NCBI GenBank assembly: GCA_030066985.1
Contig: JASJAN010000020.1
Coordinates: 53,840 to 117,839, forward strand
Direction: 5' to 3'
Origin: Desulfobacterales bacterium
GTDB lineage: Bacteria > Desulfobacterota > Desulfobacteria > Desulfobacterales > JAHEIW01
Length of the DNA stretch: 64,000 bases
Shown one piece after another: positions 39,924-48,071 of this stretch; the stretch's first letter is position 1, and each line of letters starts with the position of its first letter. Below the pieces are notes generated by a model that was not told the DNA's origin, did not search any database, and was given only the letters and a program-made list of their open reading frames with translations. A program made the position numbers and the translations under genes.

Positions 39924-40489
39924 TATTTTTGCTTCATTTTTTTGCCGACATTCCAGCACCTGGCCAGCGCTTGGCCAATTGACCAGTATTGTACGCTACT
40001 CATGTCAAACAAGAGGGGTTTTACACGGCCAAGATCGACCTTACCGTCCACGAGCACGGAATCTTCGGCGTAAGTTTCCACTATTTCACCAATAAACAGA
40101 TCATGGGAGGGGGTGTCGTAGACATCATAAAGCTTGCACGCCATGTTGATCGGGCACTCGCTGATCATGGGTGCGCTTTCCAGCCGACCGTAAAAAATGT
40201 CAAATACATTGGATTTATCCGTTTTCTTACCACTGACGAGCCCCACATAATCGGTGGCCACTACCAGATCTTCCGATGGGATATTGACACTAAAGGCTTT
40301 GTTTTCTTTGATACCGGCATTGGTATAGTGGGGCTTTGCCATGCTGAGTGATATCAGAAAAGGTTTGGCGTGGTTAACGATTCCGATATGGGCGATGGTG
40401 ATGAAATTGGGTTTGCCTTCGACCATCGCGCCGACGATGGTGGTCGGTGTCGGATACAGCACATTGATGGCGTCAAGGGACTGCTTCAT
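39923..40489 (-). CDS. Flavin reductase-like / FMN-binding split-barrel protein
   Basis: 188-residue protein of the flavin reductase-like (DIM6/NTAB) family that binds FMN. It begins with the typical VLYPTPTTIVGAMVEGKPNF, then ITIAHIGIVNHAKPFLISLS, HYTNAGIKENKAFSVNIPSE and CKLYDVYDTPSHDLFIGEIV. In anaerobes these are small flavoproteins of uncertain electron donor. The ATG at 40489 follows GAGGAGAGACATC. It is the first gene of the five-gene operon (reductase, M24 peptidase, ATPase, permease, binding protein) and lies 22 bp after lgt. Confidence 0.8.
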   Translation of the reverse strand: MKQSLDAINVLYPTPTTIVGAMVEGKPNFITIAHIGIVNHAKPFLISLSMAKPHYTNAGIKENKAFSVNIPSEDLVVATDYVGLVSGKKTDKSNVFDIFYGRLESAPMISECPINMACKLYDVYDTPSHDLFIGEIVETYAEDSVLVDGKVDLGRVKPLLFDMSSVQYWSIGQALARCWNVGKKMKQK

Positions 40490-40511
40490 GATGTCTCTCC
40501 TCGAATGGGCA

Positions 40512-41357
40512 TTACACCCGTTGTTGGGTTTTGTGCAAATATAGATACAGGCCGAATCCGGCGGCAATCATCAGTGCACAAAGAAGTTGGCCCATGGATA
40601 ACGATAGAAAGATAAAGCCGATATGGGCATCGGGCTGGCGAAAAAATTCAATGAAAAATCGCACTGTCCCATAACCGATTATATAAAAAGCGAGCATAGT
40701 GCCACGGGGTTTTTTAATGTTACGGATGCTCCAAAGAATGACAAAAAGGAAAATACCCTCAAAAAAAGCTTCATATAACTGGGATGGATGCCGCAGGGCT
40801 GTATCCGGTGCCTGGGGAAAAACCATACCAATCGGCGCGGTCGTTACGCGTCCGAATAATTCCCCATTCATAAAATTTCCAAGCCGGCCAAAGGTATATC
40901 CAAGGGGCACCACGGTAAAATATAAATCCATCACATCCCAGAATTGGAGGTTGTTTTTGCGGATGTACCATGTGACAGCCAGTAGCGCCCCAATCAGACC
41001 GCCATGGTAGGACATGCCGGAGATGCCGGTAAAGGCAAAGCCATTGGAGAGCGAAAACGGCAAAAAGATTTCAAGCGGGTGGCGCAGATAATAGGCTAAA
41101 TTATAAAACAATACATAGCCCAGACGCGCACCGATTATCAGTCCCAGGATGGCGTAGGTTGTGATATCGTTAACTTGCTCTTTGGTGAACGTGAAGCGCT
41201 CTTCATGCCTGATGCGATACAGCACAAGGATATAGGTCATGGCGAAGGCCGCAATATAAGACAATCCATAGTACTGGACCTTGAACCAGCCGATTTCAAA
41301 TAGAACCGGGCTTATGTTTTGCGGCAGATGCTGCCACCAATCCCAGAATTCGCTCAT
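40512..41357 (-). CDS. lgt: Prolipoprotein diacylglyceryl transferase
   Basis: Inner-membrane enzyme that puts diacylglycerol on the lipobox cysteine, needed for the many lipoproteins in this window. The 281 residues include seven membrane helices and the hallmark MSYHGGLIGALLAVTWYIRK, the signature GRLGNFMNGELFGRVTTAPI, and RHPSQLYEAFFEGIFLFVIL. Start is at ATG 41357; a TTG three bases earlier is equally possible. It lies at the head of the gene cluster ending in the ABC transporter, probably cotranscribed. Confidence 0.93.
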   Translation of the reverse strand: MSEFWDWWQHLPQNISPVLFEIGWFKVQYYGLSYIAAFAMTYILVLYRIRHEERFTFTKEQVNDITTYAILGLIIGARLGYVLFYNLAYYLRHPLEIFLPFSLSNGFAFTGISGMSYHGGLIGALLAVTWYIRKNNLQFWDVMDLYFTVVPLGYTFGRLGNFMNGELFGRVTTAPIGMVFPQAPDTALRHPSQLYEAFFEGIFLFVILWSIRNIKKPRGTMLAFYIIGYGTVRFFIEFFRQPDAHIGFIFLSLSMGQLLCALMIAAGFGLYLYLHKTQQRV

Positions 41358-41555
41358 CAATAATGGGCTTTTGCTCCTTTCCGTTTTTTCGGCTCATAAT
41401 ATGGTATATAATTTTTAATGTCAAAGTATCACCAGGGTGCATGGGGCTAGCATGGTGCGGGATAATTTTTAGTTGAAATAATTTTTGGGTGTGGAATACT
41501 AGAAGATATATCAAAACTGTTTTAAGGCTAATACCTTCAGCCGTTTGGATACACC

Positions 41556-41969
41556 ATGTTTGATTCGCAAGATCGAAGAATCCATTTAGGGCTGCTCATT
41601 ATTCGATTGGGTCTGACAGCTGTACTTTTATGGCATGCCTTGCCCAAATTATTCGACGGCTTGCAACAATGGAAAAATGTCGGAATGGGTCTCAGCGCCA
41701 TTAATATCGGATTTCCACCGGTGGTTGTTGGCTTTACGATTTTATTTCTGGAAACTTTGGGCGCAGTAAGCTTTGTTTTCGGCTATTTTTTTCGAGCCGC
41801 GTGTATCATTTTATTCGCTATATTTGGTGTTTATTTTTTTCTGTATTTGCAAAAACCGGGCTATGATACACTGATGCTGTGGTCCTTGGGCCTGGCTGTT
41901 GTCTTTTTAGGTCTGGTTTATGTGGGGCCCGGGCGCTATGCCATTGCCGTTAAACTGGAAAAAAAGTAG
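41556..41969 (+). CDS. DoxX-family membrane protein
   Basis: 137-residue protein with four hydrophobic helices, matching the DoxX/SURF4-like family: RLGLTAVLLWHALPKLFDGL, FPPVVVGFTILFLETLGAVS and FRAACIILFAIFGVYFFLYL. Family members occur in thiosulfate and quinone-linked metabolism or redox stress. No partner enzyme is adjacent. Divergent from lgt, with about 200 bp between. Confidence 0.78.
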   Translation: MFDSQDRRIHLGLLIIRLGLTAVLLWHALPKLFDGLQQWKNVGMGLSAINIGFPPVVVGFTILFLETLGAVSFVFGYFFRAACIILFAIFGVYFFLYLQKPGYDTLMLWSLGLAVVFLGLVYVGPGRYAIAVKLEKK

Positions 41970-42120
41970 AACCTAAAAGTTGAGCCCTTCGCCTGACGAA
42001 AGCCTGCCTGAAACGATCTTGCCGGTCTGACCGCGACATAATAGCATCATGCATATTGGGTATTTCAATGGGCTCTGCAGGCTTAACCGGTCAACCGAAT
42101 TGCTTAGCGGGATAAATTAA

Positions 42121-43143
42121 ATGACTATTTTAGAAACGACTGCGCCTATCTCTGATGTCTCTGCCGACCGCAACAGCAAGGGCGAGTTGATCATCAGCTG
42201 GCAAAGCAAACGTAAACAGCTGCCGATTTCCGTTTATCACGGAACAACACCCGAAACCATTCAGTCTAAAGTACCTTTTAAGATAACCAAAGATCCGGCG
42301 GCGGTCATCAGATCGCAACTGGACCCCACGGTTCCCCATTATTTTAAAATTTTATTTGAAGGGAACAATGCGATCACCGTGGGTGAGCGGCGTCTGCCTC
42401 TGCAAGAAACCGTAAACACCAGAGATCTTGGTGGGTATGAAACCACCGATGGCCGCCGGGTTAAATGGGGTAAAGTCTTCCGCTCCGATCACCTGGCCCG
42501 ACTGACCGATAAAGACATTGCTTTTTTGCAGCGTCTGAAGATTCAAAGTGTTTGCGATTTTCGCACCTTGGTTGAAGTCCGCAACCGGCCGGATCGTTTC
42601 CCAGCAGGTGACAGCGGATCATACGTTCACTTGCCTGTCAACCACCTTCAATTTGAACCGGGCCTTTTATTTGAAAAACTAAAAAATGGGGATGCCGATT
42701 GGTTAACTCCTGAATTTTTAATTGAAGGCTACCTGTTAAATGTGGATCAATTTGCGAGCACCTGGGGTGAAGTATTCAAGCGCCTGGCAGACCCGGCGCA
42801 TCTGCCGCTGATTTTTCACTGTACCGGCGGTAAGGACCGGGCCGGCGCCTGTGCGGCTTTGATTTTACTGGCCCTGGGGGTACCCGAAAAAACCGTCATC
42901 AGCGACTACGGGCTATCCAATATTTATATCGCCGATGTGGTCAATCAGATTTACGATCAGTTCGATATTGATGCCCAATATCGGAAAAAAATTTCTCCCT
43001 ATTTTTCGGCCCCACAGTACTGCATTGAAGCCATGATTTCGCATCTGAATGAGAAGTATGGCTCTGCGATGGCCTACCTCGCATCGCGGGCGGGGGTAAC
43101 TGAGGAGATGCTGCAAACAATCAAGTCTCAGTTGCTCGAATAA
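42121..43143 (+). CDS. Tyrosine/serine protein phosphatase (Y_phosphatase3 type)
   Basis: 340-residue protein. An N-terminal beta-rich region of about 90 residues (possibly a fibronectin-like fold) precedes NTRDLGGYETTDGRRVKWGK and FRSDHLARLTDKDIAFLQRL, then FDFRTLVEVRNRPDRF-like text and the catalytic loop HCTGGKDRAGACAAL, the CX5R signature with Cys and Arg intact. Related enzymes dephosphorylate tyrosine or serine residues and can act on phosphoinositides. The start at 42121 has a weak GCGGGATAA upstream. It stands alone and precedes a degenerate repeat region. Confidence 0.82.
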   Translation: MTILETTAPISDVSADRNSKGELIISWQSKRKQLPISVYHGTTPETIQSKVPFKITKDPAAVIRSQLDPTVPHYFKILFEGNNAITVGERRLPLQETVNTRDLGGYETTDGRRVKWGKVFRSDHLARLTDKDIAFLQRLKIQSVCDFRTLVEVRNRPDRFPAGDSGSYVHLPVNHLQFEPGLLFEKLKNGDADWLTPEFLIEGYLLNVDQFASTWGEVFKRLADPAHLPLIFHCTGGKDRAGACAALILLALGVPEKTVISDYGLSNIYIADVVNQIYDQFDIDAQYRKKISPYFSAPQYCIEAMISHLNEKYGSAMAYLASRAGVTEEMLQTIKSQLLE

Positions 43144-43159
43144 AATATCCGCACAACAC

Positions 43160-43262
43160 TCCGCTTACCGTCAGCTTCTGGCGTACCGTCTGGTAATTCC
43201 GCAGCAGCTGCATGCCTGCTGCCAGAGGCCAGTAGCCAGCGGCCGGCAGCAATTAGCCGTTC
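43160..43262. repeat. Degenerate microrepeat hairpin (CCAGnAGCCAG type)
   Basis: CTTACCGTCAGCTTCTGGCG and GTACCGTCTGGTAATTCCGC on the left; CTGCTGCCAGAGGCCAGTAG then CCAGCGGCCGGCAGC on the right. The 7-9 base unit GCCAGnRG is tandem in the right arm. It is less regular than the other elements. Confidence 0.4.
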
Positions 43263-43388
43263 CAATCTTAAATTGACATTGTGGTTGAAAACCTTTAATA
43301 TCGATTTTGCTATGCAAAACAAGTAATTGACACATCGGAGCAGTATCTCCATTTGGCGGTCTAATTCACTTACAAAAGGATCTCGGCA

Positions 43389-43793
43389 ATGGAACCTTCC
43401 GATAAGCATCCCAAAGATCCGAATATTTCCGTTGTAACCGCACGCTTGTTTGAAATCATTTTAGATATGCCCTTCAAAGATCGCCGAATTCTTTTAAAAG
43501 ACCTGGAAGCAAAGCATTTACAGGGCCGAAGAAAATTTTCTCGTAAGCCTTATTTTATGCCAGTGGACTTTGTTACGCTGGATCGTGCCTTTAGCGGGTT
43601 TATTCAAAATATCAGCACGGGGGGTATGTTGATTGAAACCCGCGAATTTGTGCCCGTCGGCCAGCAGTTGACGCTATCTTTCATGCGACCCAAATCCAGA
43701 GAATTTATCAAAGTAGGCGGGCAGGTGGTGCGCACGGTTTCTGCGGGTTTCGGTGTTAAGTTTGATGCACTTTTAGACGGCGTTTCAAAATAA
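43389..43793 (+). CDS. PilZ-domain protein
   Basis: 134-residue probable c-di-GMP receptor. The PilZ signatures are present: RRKFSRKP gives RxxxR and FIQNISTGGMLIETR gives the (D/N)xSxxG motif, followed by a beta-barrel ending GFGVKFDALLD. An N-terminal helical extension of about 45 residues has ILDMPFKDRRILLKDLEAK. AAAAGGATC precedes the ATG. Directly followed (10 bp) by a receiver-domain gene, with a diguanylate cyclase gene convergent on the other side. Confidence 0.82.
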   Translation: MEPSDKHPKDPNISVVTARLFEIILDMPFKDRRILLKDLEAKHLQGRRKFSRKPYFMPVDFVTLDRAFSGFIQNISTGGMLIETREFVPVGQQLTLSFMRPKSREFIKVGGQVVRTVSAGFGVKFDALLDGVSK

Positions 43794-43802
43794 AGGTGTC
43801 CA

Positions 43803-44192
43803 ATGAAAAAGAAAATATTGGTCGTTGATGATGAAGATTTCCAGAGAGATCTGCTGAATAAGCTGCTGAGCAAGGCCGGATATTCAGTGGCTGAGGCTGA
43901 ATCACCGGAAGTCGCGCTTGCGCTCATGAGAAAAGAGGATTTCCCGGTTATTATAACCGATTTGATTATGCTCGATATGGACGGAGTTGAATTTTGCCAG
44001 CGAATCAGAGAGAGAAACTCCCAGTCAGTCATTATCGCGTTAACCGGTTATGCGGATTTGTATGATTTGCAAAAACTAAAGCAGGTCGGCTTTGATAATT
44101 ATCTGACCAAACCTATCAAGCTGGATAAGATCCAACCGGTTGTTGAGGCAGGGTTTGAAAAAATAAAGCAAAGAAAAAAATTCGGTCGCTAA
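43803..44192 (+). CDS. CheY-like response regulator (single receiver domain)
   Basis: 129-residue receiver with all key residues: DD in VVDDEDFQRDLLNKLLSK, phospho-acceptor Asp in PVIITDLIMLDMDGVEF, Thr in IALTGYAD and Lys in YLTKPIKLDKIQ. No output domain. Its ATG follows AAAGGTGTCC, and it is probably cotranscribed with the PilZ gene, so the pair may couple phosphorylation and c-di-GMP signals. Confidence 0.88.
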   Translation: MKKKILVVDDEDFQRDLLNKLLSKAGYSVAEAESPEVALALMRKEDFPVIITDLIMLDMDGVEFCQRIRERNSQSVIIALTGYADLYDLQKLKQVGFDNYLTKPIKLDKIQPVVEAGFEKIKQRKKFGR

Positions 44193-44202
44193 ACCTGCAG
44201 GT

Positions 44203-45303
44203 CTATTTTTTGTTTTTGTTGCTTTTTTCGCTTTGGTCAGGGGCAAAAGACCCGCGGACCACCTTATCCCTTCCGGAATTCTTTGCCTTGTAAAGGTATT
44301 GATCTGCCATCTCGATGAGCTCTTCTGAAGAAAAATCCTCCAAAGCCGATCTTTTGTCAATGCCGGTTACCCCAAAGCTGGCGGTAATGGAGACCTCTTC
44401 CCCTTCCCAGTTAAATTTCTTTTTTGCGATTTGCTTGCGGAGCCTTTCGGCCAGGCGGCTCGCATTCTTGTAACTGGTTTCTGGCAAGACCAGCAAAAAC
44501 TCCTCTCCACCATAACGCGCCAGCCAGTCCATATCTGACCGGATCAACGACAGGATATGTTGCACAAATTCTTTGAGCACCATATCGCCGCACAAATGGC
44601 CAAACGTATCATTGACGCGTTTAAAATGGTCGATGTCGCACAAAGCGACCGAAAGTGGGTGATGATAACGTGAGGCCCTTTTAATTTCATGCTGCAGGTG
44701 TTCGTTAAGGTAGCCGCGATTGTAGCAGCCGGTCAGGGAATCTTTGCGGGATAAAAGCCGGATTTCACCATTGGCCTTTTCCAGTGATTTGTGCTTGCGC
44801 TTCAAACGTTCGTAAAGCAAAGTATTTTCCAGTACCAGTGAATATTGTTTGGCCAGCATGGTCAAAAGCTTCATATTCTCCTGTGTGATGAAGCTTTCCT
44901 TGATGGGGGTCTTAATCATGACCACCCCAAGCGTTCTTTTTATGGTCGAAAGCGGCAGCATGACAATTGATTTGCTGTCTTCAAATGCCAGGGCGGGTAT
45001 CAGCGCCGGTTGCCTGCGATTGATAATCCAGGAAAATATGCCGCACTCGATTTGATAATCTACTTCTTTTTTACAGATTTTTTTCCGATCATCGGGGTAG
45101 ACATATTCTAGGATAAATTCGTGAGAATTGTCATCGACCACAAAAAACGCACACACCTCTATGTCAATTAAGCTGCGCACGTCATCTAAAAAGACCTCCC
45201 AGATCTGTCCGATGGTGGCCGGAAAATCGATACGATCCTGAAACTGCCCCATGTGCTCAATTTTATCAATGAGCTCCAACAAGGCTAATCTTTGCTCTGA
45301 CAT
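44203..45303 (-). CDS. GAF-GGDEF diguanylate cyclase
   Basis: 366-residue protein with an N-terminal GAF-like sensor (IGQIWEVFLDDVRSLIDIEV, LGVVMIKTPIKESFITQEN), a coiled-coil linker, and a C-terminal GGDEF domain: LLSRKDSLTGCYNRGYLNEH, CDIDHFKRVNDTFGHLCGD and ARYGGEEFLLVLPE. The GGEEF active site is intact. The inhibitory I-site RxxD that normally precedes it is missing (the Arg position is Ser, in LIRSDMDWLARY). The preferred start is the ATG at 45303, nine bases from AGGAG; ATGs at 45309 and 45312 are too close. Convergent with the CheY gene. Confidence 0.86.
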   Translation of the reverse strand: MSEQRLALLELIDKIEHMGQFQDRIDFPATIGQIWEVFLDDVRSLIDIEVCAFFVVDDNSHEFILEYVYPDDRKKICKKEVDYQIECGIFSWIINRRQPALIPALAFEDSKSIVMLPLSTIKRTLGVVMIKTPIKESFITQENMKLLTMLAKQYSLVLENTLLYERLKRKHKSLEKANGEIRLLSRKDSLTGCYNRGYLNEHLQHEIKRASRYHHPLSVALCDIDHFKRVNDTFGHLCGDMVLKEFVQHILSLIRSDMDWLARYGGEEFLLVLPETSYKNASRLAERLRKQIAKKKFNWEGEEVSITASFGVTGIDKRSALEDFSSEELIEMADQYLYKAKNSGRDKVVRGSFAPDQSEKSNKNKK

Positions 45304-45576
45304 GTCCATCATCTCCTAAGCTTTCAATATCTTACCAGAAAAAATTTTTAGCGCAAGCCTTTCAGACCTATTTGCTAAACTGTGACCTCTATTTTGCAAC
45401 CTGATTTTGCGCTGGATTTTTTTTGTGGTTCATTGTAGCGTTCAGCTTTAATTCCGGTTCTGTACAATTAGTTTTGTTTACCACAGAGGTCGAATGCGTA
45501 AAATAATAAGGCAATCCAATCACCGTTGCGTGCGCGGCGTCCAGTCAAACAATAAAGACCTGGCTGCAAAATAAAA

Positions 45577-46305
45577 ATGAGCTACAACCAGAATGTTACA
45601 TTATTCATTCAGTGCCTGGTGGACACCCATTATCCGCAGGTGGCCGAAGCCATGGTGCGCGTGCTGCGGCGACTTGGGATTTCCGTGACCTGTCCCCCAG
45701 ATCAAACCTGTTGCGGGCAGCCGGCGTTTAATTCCGGGTACCGCCGCCAGGCTCGGATTGCTGCGCGACATTTCATTGACGTATTTGAAGATGCAGATGT
45801 CATCGTCTGTCCATCGGGCTCATGCGTCAACATGGTGCGGCACCATTTTGCGGAGCTGTTTCAAAACGATGCCGCCTGGTTGCAGCGTGCTCAACATATT
45901 GCCCGACACACCTATGAATTTAGTGAATATCTGGTGGATGTCCTCGGGGTTGATAACCTGGGGGCAACGTTTGATGGCCGGGTTACTTACCATGACTCCT
46001 GTCATTTACTGCGGGGCATTGGTGTCAAGCAGCAGCCCCGCATGCTATTGAAGCATGTTTCTGGTCTGGACTTTATTGAAATGCGGGATTCGGACTATTG
46101 TTGCGGATTTGGCGGCACCTTTTCCGTTAAGTATCCGGACATTTCAGACGCCATGGTCAGCGATAAGGTGAAACACATAATGGATACCAAAGCCGATGCC
46201 GTGGTCGGTTGTGATATGGGTTGCCTGATGAACATTCAAGGCAAGCTCAGCCGTCTGGGCTCTTCCATAAAAGTGATGCACATTGCTCAGATCTTAGATC
46301 GCTAA
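45577..46305 (+). CDS. lutA: L-lactate utilization protein LutA (FeS oxidoreductase, CCG domains)
   Basis: 242-residue subunit of the LutABC L-lactate oxidation complex (YkgE-like). Two cysteine-rich CCG domains are visible: CPPDQTCCGQPAFNSGYRRQ, CPSGSCVNMVRHHFAELF, HDSCHLLRGIGVKQQPRML and DYCCGFGGTFSVKYPDISDA, then VVGCDMGCLMNIQGKLSR. These cysteines hold an FeS cluster, similar to HdrB. First of three genes (lutA, lutB 58 bp later, lutC). Ribosome site weak. Links to lactate use, a common carbon source for this kind of organism. Confidence 0.88.
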   Translation: MSYNQNVTLFIQCLVDTHYPQVAEAMVRVLRRLGISVTCPPDQTCCGQPAFNSGYRRQARIAARHFIDVFEDADVIVCPSGSCVNMVRHHFAELFQNDAAWLQRAQHIARHTYEFSEYLVDVLGVDNLGATFDGRVTYHDSCHLLRGIGVKQQPRMLLKHVSGLDFIEMRDSDYCCGFGGTFSVKYPDISDAMVSDKVKHIMDTKADAVVGCDMGCLMNIQGKLSRLGSSIKVMHIAQILDR

Positions 46306-46319
46306 GGCCGGCTTGCTTA

Positions 46320-46355
46320 TAACGCGTAACCTGTAACTCGCAACAAGCAACGCGT
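46320..46355. repeat. Tandem microrepeat (GTAAC/GCAAC units) before lutB
   Basis: TAACGCGTAACCTGTAACTC then GCAACAAGCAACGCG is a run of 6-8 base (C)GnAAC units with no matching opposite arm. It ends eight bases before the lutB ATG, in the place a ribosome site should be. Confidence 0.4.
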
Positions 46356-46363
46356 CATTTAAA

Positions 46364-47791
46364 ATGAGCAAAATAACAACTGAACATTACGTGGCTGAGG
46401 CCAAAAGGGCCATAAAGAACCCGATCCTGCAAAAGGCGCTGGCGGACTTACAGAACCGCTTTGGCCGCGGCACAGCCGAATGCTACCGCCGTCTTCCGGA
46501 GGGGCCGGATCTGCGTTTAAGAGCCCATGAGATCCGGATGAAAACTATTGAAAACCTGGACGTTGTTCTGGAAACCCTGGCGGCCAACATCCGCAAAAAC
46601 GGTGGCCATGTGTATTTTGCAAAAGACCGCCAGGCGGCAGTGGACTATTGCCTGAAGGTCGCCCGGCAGCATCAGGTCAGGCGGGTGGTCAAAGGCAAAT
46701 CCATGGTAAGCGAGGAAATCGGTCTAAACGATGCCTTGATCGATGCCGGCATTGAGGTGTCTGAAACGGATCTGGGCGAATACATCATCCAACTGGCCGC
46801 TGAGACGCCATCACACATTATTGCACCGGCCATTCACAAAACCCGCCATGATGTCGGCAGCCTTTTTGCCGATCATCTTGATATCCCGTACGAGGATGAT
46901 CCACCGAAATTAACCTGGATTGCCCGCAAGGCACTACGGCAAAAATTTTTGGCGGCGGATATGGGCACCTCAGGCTGCAATATTGCATGTGGCGAAACCG
47001 GACACATCACCACCGTTTCAAACGAAGGCAATATCCGTATGTCAACTACCCTGCCGAAAATCCACATGGCTTTCATGGGAATGGAGCGGGTTGCCGCCAG
47101 CTTGGAAGATCACGATATCCTTTTAAGGTTGCTGTGTCGGGGAGCGGCAGCACAGAATATGGCCACTTATGTCAGCTACATCGGCGGGCCCCGTACAGCG
47201 GATCAGGCCGACGGGCCCCAGGAGTTTCACTTGGTTATTTTGGACAATGGGCGCAGCCGGATTCTGGCCGATCCCGAATTTCGCGAGATGCTGTGTTGCA
47301 TCCGGTGCGCGGCCTGTCTGAATGTGTGCCCTGTCTATGCCAAAATCGGCGGACATTCATATGGCTATGCGTATACCGGACCGGTGGGCGCGGTGGTCAC
47401 CCCCCTGCTGGTGGGCATTAACCGCGCCAAGGACCTGTGTCTGGGTGAGACCCTCTGCGGCGCCTGTCAGGAAGCCTGTGCCGTCAATATTGATCTGCCG
47501 CGCATGTTGCTGGCCCTGAGAACAAAGCTGGCTGAAGGCGATCCGGACTGGGGGGTGACACCGGCTGATCGCAAGGAAAACCTGATATGGCAGATGTGGT
47601 CCTGGATCATACGCAAACGATCTGTATACGATCTTGCCCTGCGATTGGCAGCTGCAGGGCAAAAACTGATGCCGCAACGGGGTGGCATGATACGGCGTCT
47701 GCCGCCGCCGTTCAGTGGTTGGACGCAGGGGCGCGATTTAAAGCCGTTGGCCAAGGAAAGCTTTAGAAGACGCTGGAAAAATGGCCTTTAG
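46364..47791 (+). CDS. lutB: L-lactate utilization protein LutB (ferredoxin-LUD fusion)
   Basis: 475-residue FeS protein of the LutABC complex (YkgF-like). An N-terminal LUD/AKR-like region (VVKGKSMVSEEIGLNDALID, GTSGCNIACGETGHITTVSN, EGNIRMSTTLPKIHMAFMG) is followed by two [4Fe-4S] ferredoxin motifs, CIRCAACLNVCPVYAKIGG and CGACQEACAVNIDLPRML, and a C-terminal DUF3390-type tail. Electrons from lactate probably leave through these clusters. No ribosome site is visible; the start ATG lies next to the microrepeat. Second gene of lutABC. Confidence 0.9.
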   Translation: MSKITTEHYVAEAKRAIKNPILQKALADLQNRFGRGTAECYRRLPEGPDLRLRAHEIRMKTIENLDVVLETLAANIRKNGGHVYFAKDRQAAVDYCLKVARQHQVRRVVKGKSMVSEEIGLNDALIDAGIEVSETDLGEYIIQLAAETPSHIIAPAIHKTRHDVGSLFADHLDIPYEDDPPKLTWIARKALRQKFLAADMGTSGCNIACGETGHITTVSNEGNIRMSTTLPKIHMAFMGMERVAASLEDHDILLRLLCRGAAAQNMATYVSYIGGPRTADQADGPQEFHLVILDNGRSRILADPEFREMLCCIRCAACLNVCPVYAKIGGHSYGYAYTGPVGAVVTPLLVGINRAKDLCLGETLCGACQEACAVNIDLPRMLLALRTKLAEGDPDWGVTPADRKENLIWQMWSWIIRKRSVYDLALRLAAAGQKLMPQRGGMIRRLPPPFSGWTQGRDLKPLAKESFRRRWKNGL

Positions 47792-47841
47792 AATGGTGCT
47801 AGAAGAGATGAGCGACAATGGATAGCGGGCATATCAATTTC

Positions 47842-47990
47842 TGAAAGGCGATATGAATCACACGGTGCCGGTGCCCCGATATTTGGGATGAAACCGGCTC
47901 AGGGGTTGGCCCATATGCCTGGTTGCCGCTCATCCCAAATATCGGGTCATAAGCGGGTCGAGGGGTTCCCCATCAACATATCGCCTTTCA
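47842..47990. repeat. Nested palindrome between lutB and lutC
   Basis: Outer arms TGAAAGGCGATATG (47842-47855) and CATATCGCCTTTCA (47977-47990) are a perfect 14-bp match. Inner arms CCCGATATTTGGGATGA (47875-47891) and TCATCCCAAATATCGGG (47930-47946) are a perfect 17-bp match. Two direct partial repeats (CGGCTCAGGGGTTGGCCCAT and CGGGTCGAGGGGTTCCCCAT) sit between and after them. It lies within an operon and so may affect lutC expression. Confidence 0.8.
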
Positions 47991-48071
47991 AAAAATAACA
48001 TGCCCGTAAAGCGATAATTGCGAACCAACGCCCGAGTTAGGGCTGTTTCGGCATGGTCGAGTACTGATAAG

